A stretch of 54,425 nt of DNA, taken from contig NZ_JBFDUZ010000011.1 in NCBI RefSeq assembly GCF_040719145.1, positions 1 through 54,425 on the forward strand, given 5' to 3'. The stretch comes from Paenibacillus sp. JQZ6Y-1. Lineage in GTDB: Bacteria; Bacillota; Bacilli; Paenibacillales; Paenibacillaceae. The first letter of the stretch is position 1. The number at the start of each line of letters is the position of its first letter. The notes beneath the pieces were generated by a model, which searched no databases, was not told the origin of the DNA, and saw only the letters and a program-made list of their open reading frames with translations. This document shows, piece after piece, positions 10,163 through 18,245 of the stretch. The translations under genes and the position numbers were made by a program.

Positions 10163-11236
10163 ATGAACAAGAAGATGACCGGGAGCCTACTGGCACTGTT
10201 GCTGGTATTCACCCTCACACTGGTTGGCTGTACAAAAACAGCAGAACCAAAAGAAGCGGTAAAAGCAGCGACAGCAAATGCTGCTAAAATGACTTCCTAC
10301 ACCATGACAAGTCAGTTCAAGATCAATGATCTGGCAATCACTTCGGCTGATGGCGCAGCATCGTCCGAAAGCGCGCAAATCGCCAACACGCTGAAAAATG
10401 CAGAATTCACACTGAACGGTGTGTATCAAGCAGACCCAATGCAAACAGAAATGACAATGAACCTGAAACTGGCTGGCGGCTCCATGAACTTTGAAGTGCC
10501 GATCGTGCTGACACAGGAAACCATGTATGTTAAAATCCCGCAAATCCCGATGCTGCCACTGTCGCAAAACGTAGTTGGCAAATTCCTGAAGCTGGATCTC
10601 AAAGAACTGGCGCAAATGCAAGGTGAAGAGTACACACCAATTAGCGCAGACACTAGCCAAAAGCTGGCACAAGAGCTGTCCGGTGCTATCTTGGATAAAT
10701 ACGACCAAGCAAAATACTTCAAAGACATCAAACCTGCTGATGCTGGCCTGCCAGATGGTGTAGATGCGAAGCAAGTGGTGCAATTTGCTGTAACGAATGA
10801 CAATGCTAAAGAAGCAGTAACGATCTTTGTAAAACAAGCGCTGCCTGCAGTGCTGGATGTACTGTCCAAAGAAGAATATCGTTCTGCTCTGAACCTGACG
10901 CAAGAAGATATTGACCAAGCGAAAAAGGATATTCAATCTCAAGATTCGCAAAGTGAATTCTCCAAAACAGTGAACGAGCTGGATAAATACCTGACGCTGA
11001 ACCAATTCAATATCAACACAGCGATCAACGATAAAGACTTCCCTGTGTATCAAAAAATGGTGATGGATGCGGTATTCTCTGATCCAGATACAAAACAAAA
11101 TGTGAAGCTGGCACTTGAAGGAAGCGGTCAGTATTCCAAAATCAACGAAAAACAAACCTTTGCGATTGGTATCCCGGCTGATGCTGACGTAATCACACTG
11201 CAAGAGCTGCAACAAGAAATGGGATCGTCGTACTAA
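10163..11236 (+). CDS. Lipoprotein of unknown function
   Basis: The 357-residue product begins at the ATG at 10163, preceded by GAAAGGGG. It has a lipoprotein signal: basic start, hydrophobic core, and lipobox LVGC with the lipidated Cys23. The mature part is hydrophilic and rich in Ala, Lys, Gln and Thr. The segment MTSYTMTSQFKIN followed by an alternating strand pattern (TEMTMNLKLAGGSMNFEVPIV) suggests a beta-rich fold such as that of LolA/LppX-type lipoproteins, but this is only an impression. No catalytic motif is visible. It stands alone between YitT and a strong bidirectional terminator. I do not recognise a named family. Confidence 0.8.
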   Translation: MNKKMTGSLLALLLVFTLTLVGCTKTAEPKEAVKAATANAAKMTSYTMTSQFKINDLAITSADGAASSESAQIANTLKNAEFTLNGVYQADPMQTEMTMNLKLAGGSMNFEVPIVLTQETMYVKIPQIPMLPLSQNVVGKFLKLDLKELAQMQGEEYTPISADTSQKLAQELSGAILDKYDQAKYFKDIKPADAGLPDGVDAKQVVQFAVTNDNAKEAVTIFVKQALPAVLDVLSKEEYRSALNLTQEDIDQAKKDIQSQDSQSEFSKTVNELDKYLTLNQFNINTAINDKDFPVYQKMVMDAVFSDPDTKQNVKLALEGSGQYSKINEKQTFAIGIPADADVITLQELQQEMGSSY

Positions 11237-11450
11237 GTAGTCGGATAGGATCAAGACGGTAGCGACAAGTAACCGTTCCTGTCCTGTAAAGGTAATCGGT
11301 ATTCGTAGATGTTCAATCATTCAATCGTAGCTTGAATCCGCATAAGCAAGATAACTCATATCATAGAAGACCCTATCCTGCGTGGTGATGTACCACGTTA
11401 GGAGCAAGTAGATTGTACAAGTAGCTTCAATCACAAAAGCAAACGTAGCA

Positions 11451-11506
11451 TAAACAAACAACCCTCGTCACGACACCATATGGTGCAGACGAGGGTTGTT
11501 TGTTTA
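11451..11506. terminator. Strong bidirectional terminator
   Basis: A perfect 19-base inverted repeat starts TAAACAAACAACCC and ends GGGTTGTTTGTTTA, with an inner CACCATATGGTG palindrome. It has T-rich arms on both strands. It lies between the lipoprotein (plus) and the acetyltransferase (minus), which converge here. Confidence 0.9.
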
Positions 11507-11583
11507 TGAACGGTGTTTGTATCCGCTAGGATGACGTTATAACATTGCTTACCTATTCCTATATCACCATCACTATGGATGGA

Positions 11584-12144
11584 TCACGTCAGAAAATCGT
11601 CGACCAGAAGGGAATACATCTGATGATCTTCCCATTGACCGTTAATCTTAACCAGCTTACGAGCGATACCTTCCTTCTGAAAGCCGCATTTCTCTAATAC
11701 GCGCTGAGACGCTGTATTATAGGGAATGATTCCCGCCTGAATACGATGTAGACCGAGCGAACGAAAGGCATACTCTAGCACCAGCCGCACACCGGCTGTC
11801 ATATATCCATTCCCTTTGTAAGCAGAGCCGAGGGAGTAGCCCAGATCGGCGAATTGGCCAACACCGCGTACAAGATGGCTGACTGAGATCGTACCAATCA
11901 GTACGTCGTCCTCTTCACGAAACATACCGAACAAATACCCACGATCCTCGGCAGCCTCCTGCTTGCGACGATAGATCAGATCCAGCTGACTGGCAAACGT
12001 GAAAAAGTCGTCGGGATACTGCGGTTCATACTGCTGGTTCTCTTCCCGACTAGATAACCGCAGCTGTAGTAGCTGCTCTGCATCATCCGGCTGTAATAGA
12101 CGGACATATATGCCCCGCTCTTGGTTATGCAATTGCATGTGCAT
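11584..12144 (-). CDS. GNAT family N-acetyltransferase (RimJ/RimL-like)
   Basis: The 186-residue protein resembles the RimJ/RimL class that acetylates protein N-termini or small amines with acetyl-CoA. Visible features are the N-terminal VRLLQPDDAEQLLQLR, the central strand LIGTISVSHL, DLGYSLGSAYKGNGYMTAGV as the acetyl-CoA loop and helix, and NTASQRVLEKCGFQKEGIARK near the end. AGGGAGG lies nine bases before the first ATG. It follows tadA on the minus strand by 42 bases, so the two are probably co-transcribed. The substrate is unknown. Confidence 0.9.
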   Translation of the reverse strand: MHMQLHNQERGIYVRLLQPDDAEQLLQLRLSSREENQQYEPQYPDDFFTFASQLDLIYRRKQEAAEDRGYLFGMFREEDDVLIGTISVSHLVRGVGQFADLGYSLGSAYKGNGYMTAGVRLVLEYAFRSLGLHRIQAGIIPYNTASQRVLEKCGFQKEGIARKLVKINGQWEDHQMYSLLVDDFLT

Positions 12145-12186
12145 ATGTGTGCCTCCCTACTATGAACATTATGAGGAATTCGTTTC

Positions 12187-12702
<516 letters not shown>

Positions 12703-12706
12703 CTAT

Positions 12707-12982
12707 TGTGGATACGTATGGCACTTGTCCATCGAACAAATATTCGTTGTTAACAGCTTGTGGACAAAACTGTGGATAACTATGTTTTGTTGTGGAAAAC
12801 TTACTTTTTAATCGTTTTTGTGAATAACTTTTGTAGCTGTCAAGAGAGCGAGAGAGCAGGCAACGTATGGTGTGGCACAATGTAGTCGGGTATTGTGACG
12901 TTCTTTTGCCGTCTAAATGTTTTCCACAGGCTTCCCTATCAATTTTAGGCAATACGAGGGGGGATTTCAATGTTAATCCACA
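12707..12982. other. Cluster of seven DnaA-box-like sites
   Basis: Sites with at most one mismatch to TTATCCACA (either strand): 12707-12715 TGTGGATAC, 12759-12767 TGTGGACAA, 12771-12779 TGTGGATAA (exact), 12791-12799 TGTGGAAAA, 12819-12827 TGTGAATAA, 12920-12928 TTTTCCACA and 12974-12982 TAATCCACA. The first five point the same way within 121 bases, next to T/A-rich DNA (12800-12835). It resembles a chromosomal DnaA-box cluster, or the box array of an origin, but dnaA and dnaN are not nearby. Confidence 0.7.
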
Positions 12983-12983
12983 A

Positions 12984-13017
12984 GCAAAAACGGATACCAG
13001 CAAGCCGGTATCCGTTC
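12984..13017 (-). terminator. motAB terminator
   Basis: AACGGATACC and GGTATCCGTT form a ten-pair stem. Read on the minus strand, it ends in a run of five T residues and lies about 40 bases after the motB stop. Confidence 0.85.
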
Positions 13018-13057
13018 ATTGCATGGAGAAGCGAATGACTTCTTCCATCGTATACAA

Positions 13058-13912
13058 TTAATTGCTGGTGTCGCTTCCGTTGCCTACAATGGACTGCAAT
13101 GTTGGATTCACATCACTGTCTACATATTTGCGGACAATGGCAACTTCAACGCGGCGGTTTTTGGCACGTCCCACATTGGTGGAGTTATCGGCAATCGGGT
13201 GGTACTGACCGTAACCAATTGCACTAAACTTGCGCGGGTCCAGCTTCTGATTGAGTAGCAAAATTTGCATAAAGTTCAATGCACGGTCCGAACTCAGATT
13301 CCAGTTGGATGTATACTGCGAGTTGGAGATCGGTACATTGTCCGTGTGACCGGAGACGATAATATCATAATCAGGAATTGCTTGTAAAATAGAGGATAGT
13401 GATTTGGCGAGCATGCGTGAATCAGTTTTGACCGTTGCCTGACCGGAAGCGAACAGTGTATTATCACTGATCGTCACTTTCAGTTCGGACTGGTTCAACT
13501 TGGTGGTCAGCTGGGAGCTAAGACCATTTTCCTTGATATACTGATCCAGCTTGCGCTTGAGATTTTCCAGATCTTGCTGCTCTTGCTTTTGTAACGCTTC
13601 GCGCAGCTTTTGCTTGGACTTCTGACTATCTGAGTTGTCAGCTGCCGCAGCCGTATTGTCCTGCGGATCTTTGTTTGGAACTTCGCCTTCAGTTGGAGCC
13701 ATCGCATTTTCATCCAGTACACCACTGCCACCGGTGAAGGCGGCACTCATAGCTTTGGCCATCTGCTGAAATTTGGCAGCATCTAGCGAGCTCATGGAGA
13801 ACAGGGTGATGAAGAGTGCTAGCAGCAGGGTCATCAAGTCGGAATAGGGGAGCAGCCAGCTTTCGTCGGCATGCTCCTCATGAGGTTCATGTCGTTTACC
13901 CTTCTTGCTCAC
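13058..13912 (-). CDS. motB: Flagellar stator protein MotB
   Basis: MotB forms the ion channel of the flagellar stator with MotA and anchors it to peptidoglycan. The 284-residue protein has a short basic cytoplasmic start, one membrane segment (about 18-42) with the channel Asp25 in LLPYSDLMTLL, and the plug/linker region (about 45-140) rich in Gln and Lys. An OmpA-like peptidoglycan-binding domain follows (about 155-270; VSGHTDNVP, LSSDRALNFM, GRAKNRRVEV). It overlaps the end of motA by 17 bases, so translation is probably coupled. Confidence 0.96.
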   Translation of the reverse strand: MSKKGKRHEPHEEHADESWLLPYSDLMTLLLALFITLFSMSSLDAAKFQQMAKAMSAAFTGGSGVLDENAMAPTEGEVPNKDPQDNTAAAADNSDSQKSKQKLREALQKQEQQDLENLKRKLDQYIKENGLSSQLTTKLNQSELKVTISDNTLFASGQATVKTDSRMLAKSLSSILQAIPDYDIIVSGHTDNVPISNSQYTSNWNLSSDRALNFMQILLLNQKLDPRKFSAIGYGQYHPIADNSTNVGRAKNRRVEVAIVRKYVDSDVNPTLQSIVGNGSDTSN

Positions 13913-14705
13913 CGCCGCCGCCTCCTTCCTGTTGTCCTTCTAGCTCAATTTTCTCTGTTGGTGTCAGGAATACAGCGAGTTTTTGACTGATTGCCATGGT
14001 CGATACACCGGATTGAATCGATAGCAGACCTTCGACCATCATCAGCTTAATCTCCACTTCTGCTTTGGACAGACGTTTCAATTTATTGGCCATCGGATGC
14101 CACAATACATAACCGGTAAAGATACCGAGAACCGTTGCGATAAACGCACCAGCAATCGCGTGGGACAGCTTTTCCATATCACTCAAATCGGCAAGGGCGG
14201 CAATCAGACCGACAACCGCACCGAGTACACCGAGTGTAGGTGCATACATACCCGCCTGCGAGAAGATCAGCGCGCCGGAGCGGTGACGTTCCTCGGTAGC
14301 ATTAATATCTTCCATCAGCACATCCTGTACAAATTCCTGATCATTACCATCAATGATCATCCGCATTCCATTGCGGAGAAAGGAATTGTCGATTTCTTCA
14401 ACTTTGGATTCCAGCGCGAGCAAACCTTCGCGGCGCGTAATGGAAGCCCAGTCCATGAATGTACGAACCAGTTCCTTTTTGTCGAGCAGAGTCTGATTTT
14501 TGAAAATGATTCCGAACAGTTTCGGAACACGTTTGACTTCGGGCATCGGGAACGCCATAAAGATCGTTGCGGCTGTACCTACCAGGATGATAACGTAGGC
14601 AGCAGGGTTGTTAACCAGACTGACCAGTGGTGCGCCCTTGAGGATCATACCGACAACTAGAGAGAGAATCCCGAGTACCAGACCAAGAATTGTTGAAATT
14701 TGCAT
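13896..14705 (-). CDS. motA: Flagellar stator protein MotA
   Basis: MotA is the four-helix partner of MotB that transmits torque to the rotor. The 269-residue protein has membrane segments at about 4-22, 33-52, 150-172 and 183-205. The third contains the conserved Pro in MYAPTLGVLGAVVGLIAAL, and the cytoplasmic loop (about 60-145) carries charged residues (RREGLLALESKVEE). It has a Gly/Glu-rich C-terminal tail (GGGGGE). Upstream on the minus strand GTCGATAA resembles a sigma-D -10 element (GCCGATAA), with TAAA 12 bases before it, which is shorter than usual spacing; a sigma-D promoter is therefore only a suggestion. Confidence 0.96.
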   Translation of the reverse strand: MQISTILGLVLGILSLVVGMILKGAPLVSLVNNPAAYVIILVGTAATIFMAFPMPEVKRVPKLFGIIFKNQTLLDKKELVRTFMDWASITRREGLLALESKVEEIDNSFLRNGMRMIIDGNDQEFVQDVLMEDINATEERHRSGALIFSQAGMYAPTLGVLGAVVGLIAALADLSDMEKLSHAIAGAFIATVLGIFTGYVLWHPMANKLKRLSKAEVEIKLMMVEGLLSIQSGVSTMAISQKLAVFLTPTEKIELEGQQEGGGGGEQEG

Positions 14706-14836
14706 AATACACCTCGTCCATGAGTATATGTTGTATGGCTTGCATCATTCTCTTCCATGGAATGATGGCATTGCTTGATTCGCTGATACTTTTGTTATCG
14801 ACAGAATATGATGCTTTATGAAGAGTTTTTTTAAGT

Positions 14837-14842
14837 TATAAT
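14837..14842 (+). promoter_or_regulatory. Possible promoter -10 for the 14895 gene
   Basis: TATAAT lies 52 bases before the ATG at 14895. A weak -35 candidate, TTTATG, is at 14815-14820 with a 16-base spacer. Confidence 0.35.
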
Positions 14843-14894
14843 GGAAAGAAGTTGGCAATTGTAACAATATAGACAGATGGACTGGAGGTTCGTT

Positions 14895-15188
14895 ATGGGC
14901 GTTAAACATGGACGCGAGTATGAGGATATACTGACTGATTTGACGACGGCGTTGGACTTGATTCCCGATTGTTATCTATTTTTTCAAATGCCGCCGGAAG
15001 AATGGGCAGGCTTACAGGCAGAGGAGCGCCGTGAGGTGCAAGAGGCGCTAGCAGAGGATCTATTTTATGCGCTTGGTTCCGAACCTTCCATTCAGGTCGG
15101 CAGCGGGGTAGTCATTTATGCTGCGGATACGCACCGGATCGATATTTTGATCGGGGAAACGGAAATGACCTTTGTTCCGCTGATCTGA
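14895..15188 (+). CDS. Small protein of unknown function
   Basis: The 97-residue product starts at an ATG seven bases after TGGAGGT. It is acidic and probably soluble: an N-terminal helix (YEDILTDLTTALDLIPD), a central helix (LQAEERREVQEALAEDLFYALG), and two C-terminal strands (SGVVIYAADTHRIDILI and MTFVPLI). I see no known motif. It is flanked by its own promoter-like -10 and a bidirectional terminator, so it is probably a single-gene unit. Confidence 0.7.
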   Translation: MGVKHGREYEDILTDLTTALDLIPDCYLFFQMPPEEWAGLQAEERREVQEALAEDLFYALGSEPSIQVGSGVVIYAADTHRIDILIGETEMTFVPLI

Positions 15189-15224
15189 TGAACAGGGTAC
15201 GATGAATATAAATGGGTAAAATGA

Positions 15225-15278
15225 AAAAGACCGGATGACGGGAGAAGGCGTATTGCTTCTTTTGTCATTCGGTCTTTT
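15225..15278. terminator. Bidirectional terminator
   Basis: AAAAGACCGGATGAC pairs with GTCATTCGGTCTTTT, with an inner GGAGAAG/CTTCT hairpin. It lies between the convergent genes ending at 15188 (plus) and 15343 (minus). Confidence 0.8.
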
Positions 15279-15342
15279 GTCGTTGGATGCCCATAGTAAA
15301 GAAGGATGCTTGGGCAGTCACTGGTATCGGTATGCCGAATCT

Positions 15343-15855
15343 TTATGGCGATGAGGTTCTATCTGCGTCCGCTTGGTAAACCATACAATAGAATGGCTTC
15401 ATACCGTCCGGTGTACGGCGATCATATGCATCGGTAATATGAAATCCAGCTTTCTGATACGTACGGATGGCGCGCTGATTCCAAGTGAGTACTTCCAGAT
15501 CGATCTCTGCTTCAGGCTTCCGTGCTATCGCTTCTTCGGTAATGACACGGACAAATGCTTCGCCATAACCGTTGCCGCATAGATCGGGTCGCATGCCTAC
15601 ACCGAGTCGAACAGTACCTTCCAATGGGAAAAACTGTGCGAATCCAAATAGCACACCTGTACTGTCTAAAATGGAGGCATATTGCTCCTTGCGCAGCTTT
15701 GGATCGCCAAACTCCACTTCCAGTTGCTGCATCTGATCCCATGACATCCAGCCATAAATATCGTAAGGGGCTTGATATACCCATGTACAAATATCAGCCG
15801 CATGGGCCTCAGTCATTTCCGTAACGATGAAGGGCGGGGTGAGGGAAATCGACAT
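15343..15855 (-). CDS. GNAT family N-acetyltransferase
   Basis: The 170-residue protein has the GNAT fold: an N-terminal strand (FIVTEMTEAHAADI), a central beta-strand pair (GVLFGFAQFFPLEGTVRLGVGM), the acetyl-CoA loop RPDLCGNGYGEAFV, and the C-terminal NQRAIRTYQKAGFHI. The ribosome site AAAAAGGAGC lies before the ATG. The substrate cannot be read from the sequence. It stands alone between a bidirectional terminator and an AT-rich gap. Confidence 0.88.
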   Translation of the reverse strand: MSISLTPPFIVTEMTEAHAADICTWVYQAPYDIYGWMSWDQMQQLEVEFGDPKLRKEQYASILDSTGVLFGFAQFFPLEGTVRLGVGMRPDLCGNGYGEAFVRVITEEAIARKPEAEIDLEVLTWNQRAIRTYQKAGFHITDAYDRRTPDGMKPFYCMVYQADADRTSSP

Positions 15856-16073
15856 GAATCACTGCTCCTTTTTGAAGATGATTGAAGATCAAATGAGACG
15901 GGTATTAACTAAAAATAATTAAAATAAATATTGGAAAACATGTTTACCATAATTATGGCGTGGTTAATTATTAGTAGACATAATTACCAAATCAATATCT
16001 CAAATACTGGATAACTTTTTTCCAAATAAGTGTAACCAATTTCGGTTTTGTTTCGTTTATATAGTACAAGAAC

Positions 16074-16118
16074 AAATAAAAAACCGCAAAAGATTCTGGC
16101 GGGAATCTCTTACGGTTA
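16074..16118 (-). terminator. Terminator of the NlpC/P60 gene
   Basis: Arms AACCG/CGGTT and AGATTC/GAATCT make a two-part stem. On the minus strand it is followed by six T residues. The rest of 15856-16157 is AT-rich and shows no supported gene. Confidence 0.75.
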
Positions 16119-16157
16119 TGAATCACAAAATATAAGGTTATTATTTAAAAGGTTATA

Positions 16158-16643
16158 TTAATTGTCGGTTGCGAACGTGTCAAAAGCATAATTGCTCATT
16201 ACGCGTTTAGCGCCGACATAGCGTTCTGCGTAATAATCCATGCTGAGGTTATCAATACGTACGCCTCTGGATGTGGAAGCATGCGCGAATTGCGTGCTGC
16301 TTACCATGACTCCTACATGTGAAACTCCTGCTCCAGTCGTGTTGAAGAAGACGAGGTCTCCAGCTTGCAGATTGTCTCTACTTACTGCGTCGCCTACTTG
16401 GAATTGCGATGTGGATTGACGCGGCAGATCAATGTTCATTTTACTGAATACATATTGAGTGAATCCGGAGCAATCGAAACCGTTGAAAGAGGTTCCCCCG
16501 ATGCGGTACGGTGTTCCCATTGCTGGATCAATGATCTGGTCCATTTTGGAATCAGCATGTGCACTGCTATTCCCCATAACAGTAAATGCAATTGCGAATC
16601 CCATTAGTGCGGCGGTTAGTTTCTTTTTCATGTTCAAAATCAT
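16158..16643 (-). CDS. NlpC/P60 family cell-wall endopeptidase (C40)
   Basis: This secreted cysteine peptidase should cleave peptidoglycan stem peptides (the usual D-Glu to diamino-acid bond). The 161-residue protein has a signal peptide (about 1-30, ending SSAHADS) and then a single C40 domain with no added SH3 or LysM repeats. The catalytic Cys is in NGFDCSGFTQYVF, and His in SHVGVMV with a further polar residue in FAHAS. GGAAGGGG precedes the first ATG by four bases. The leader is a c-di-AMP riboswitch, consistent with control of cell-wall hydrolases by this nucleotide. Confidence 0.95.
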   Translation of the reverse strand: MILNMKKKLTAALMGFAIAFTVMGNSSAHADSKMDQIIDPAMGTPYRIGGTSFNGFDCSGFTQYVFSKMNIDLPRQSTSQFQVGDAVSRDNLQAGDLVFFNTTGAGVSHVGVMVSSTQFAHASTSRGVRIDNLSMDYYAERYVGAKRVMSNYAFDTFATDN

Positions 16644-16653
16644 TTGTCCCCTT

Positions 16654-16790
16654 CCAATGCCTACGAGGTTAGCTTAAGGATTCGGTAGAAGGCTTCCCCT
16701 ATGATCCCTCTCTTGCAAGATCAATTCACCCAAAACGGTTCCCCCGTTTCCCGGTGCCACGGAATTTGGCTTTACACTTTGTTAATGCAC
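16654..16790 (-). promoter_or_regulatory. c-di-AMP riboswitch (ydaO/yuaA type)
   Basis: On the minus strand the conserved blocks of the ydaO family occur in order: CGGGGGAACC, GGGTGAATT, TAGGGG, CCGAATCC and AGCTAACCTCGTAGGC. The family binds c-di-AMP and usually turns genes off. The 3' end lies only about 11-17 bases before the hydrolase start, leaving no room for a separate terminator hairpin. The 5' limit is approximate. Confidence 0.92.
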
Positions 16791-17184
16791 CGTATGACGA
16801 TATCCAACTTTTTCGACAAAAATCAGCTTTTCTGGTAAAAGTTACAAGATGACATTTTAAAGTTTACAAAGTTGTTACTAAAAACTCGCTGGGTTTATTC
16901 TAACAGAGCTTTTTTACTTTGGCAACGTTTGATAACTGTTTTTCTACGAAAATTATTGTCATCTTTATGACATGGCAGGATGAAAACCGCGCCAATAAAG
17001 GGATTACATTTATGAAAAAAAATTCATTTTTTAGTGCAAGGTGATGATTGTTTACGCGTGAACTGGCTGATTTATGATTGCTTTCCTTTTTTTCGGTCAT
17101 TTTTTTGTAAACTTTATACTTTTGTCGATATTTGTTTTGATTTTTTGATACTTTATCTAACATACAGCCTGTGGCATTAGTTTT

Positions 17185-17216
17185 TTGACCCTAATCCGCT
17201 ACAATCATGTTAAAAT
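17185..17216 (+). promoter_or_regulatory. Possible ywhD promoter
   Basis: TTGACC (17185-17190) and an extended -10 TGTTAAAAT (17208-17216) lie about 55 bases before the ywhD start; the 20-base spacing is long. The remainder of 16800-17270 is AT-rich with no supported gene. Confidence 0.35.
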
Positions 17217-17270
17217 CAATCATATGAAGATATCGGTTCATATTTGAATAAAAAAGGAGTTACTTTTACC

Positions 17271-17786
17271 ATGGATCAAAATCAACAACCTGCCAAAAAA
17301 TCAATGTCTTTAAATATTATTAGTAGCAGCACCAAGAGCAGCAAGCATAAGGGATTCGGTGCAGGCTCGATTAATCTGAACAATGTTTCTCCTATTATTA
17401 TTGATCGCGGCGAAGCAACGATTGATATTGGTGCGATGCACGCGAAGAGCAAAGTGGAGCGCGGGATCAAATTCAGCGCTGAGCGCGAGGATGTTGTCGG
17501 TGGTCGCCAAGTATGGGTTGTCTGGGTAGCGGTGGACAAGCAGCCAGAGGGCGGTAGCTACGCTGGAGCAACAGCCTGTGAGATGTGGATTAATGAAGAA
17601 GACAAAAAAGGCTGGAAAATCCTCGCTGACCACGTAAACAAGCTGGACTATGCGATCAAGCGTCGAATCATGCTGAGCGAGCTAGGCAGCGAAGATAAAG
17701 CGGCATTGAAAAAACTACTGTCCACGCATAACCAAGAGTGGTGGGATCGTTCGCCAGAAGAGTTAAAAGAAGCATTGGAAGGCTAA
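17271..17786 (+). CDS. ywhD: YwhD family protein
   Basis: The 171-residue product resembles B. subtilis YwhD: NIISSS near the start, GFGAGSINLNNVSPIIID, IDIGAMHAKSKVERGIKF, QVWVVWVAVD, YAGATACEMWINEEDKKGWK and a C-terminal helix. The function of this family is not known. I chose the ATG at 17271, 11 bases after AAAAAGGAG; a TTG at 17244 would overlap the ribosome site. In B. subtilis ywhD lies near speE; here the two are about 17 kb apart, separated by the KaiC/SLH block. Confidence 0.9.
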   Translation: MDQNQQPAKKSMSLNIISSSTKSSKHKGFGAGSINLNNVSPIIIDRGEATIDIGAMHAKSKVERGIKFSAEREDVVGGRQVWVVWVAVDKQPEGGSYAGATACEMWINEEDKKGWKILADHVNKLDYAIKRRIMLSELGSEDKAALKKLLSTHNQEWWDRSPEELKEALEG

Positions 17787-17937
17787 TCGGTAATCAGTAT
17801 AGATTCCGAGGCTGCTGCAATGGGTACGTAGAGTATAATCATCACAATACAATGAACGGGTGGGAATGACGATTTACTGTCTGGAATACCGGTATTCCTG
17901 CCCGCCGTCTATATTCCCACAACAGGCTTGATGTACA

Positions 17938-17977
17938 ACAAAGAGGCTGGAGATCAACTGATTTCCAGCCTCTTTGT
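17938..17977. terminator. Terminator after ywhD
   Basis: ACAAAGAGGCTGGA and TCCAGCCTCTTTGT are perfect arms with a short inner ATC/GAT pair. T-rich on both strands, so it may work in both directions. A separate perfect 16-base palindrome GGAATACCGGTATTCC lies at 17883-17898. Confidence 0.8.
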
Positions 17978-18161
17978 ATAATTATTCGCAGGTATTCATT
18001 TAAATTTAAAATAACCGGATAAAATGCTGTATTTTTTGGTCTAAATTTATTCAATTTATTAAGAAACTGCAATGATAAACTGGAAAAAAAGGGTATAAAT
18101 GATTAAATACTTTTGACTCGTTATAAAAATGGGAAATTCCTTTCTTCAAAGTGCCTTACGT

Positions 18162-18170
18162 TGTTATAAT
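18162..18170 (+). promoter_or_regulatory. Possible promoter of the KaiC-like operon, extended -10
   Basis: TGTTATAAT is a full extended -10 element 75 bases before the ATG at 18246. The -35 region is weak. A second, sigma-H-like candidate is GTAGGAAAA (18189-18197), N11, then CATGACTAA. Confidence 0.45.
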
Positions 18171-18245
18171 TGCTTTACAGTCATCTTCGTAGGAAAAGCT
18201 AACCCTTGCATGACTAAACTATGCTACAGATGGAGGGAGCAATAC

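Noticed and set aside
12707..12982. Calling the DnaA-box cluster the chromosomal oriC
   Set aside because: dnaA, dnaN, rpmH and rnpA are not in the window and skew cannot be computed here; only a box cluster is claimed.
16900..17163. 87-codon minus-strand frame upstream of the riboswitch
   Set aside because: AT-rich, Lys/Asn-biased random composition, no ribosome site.
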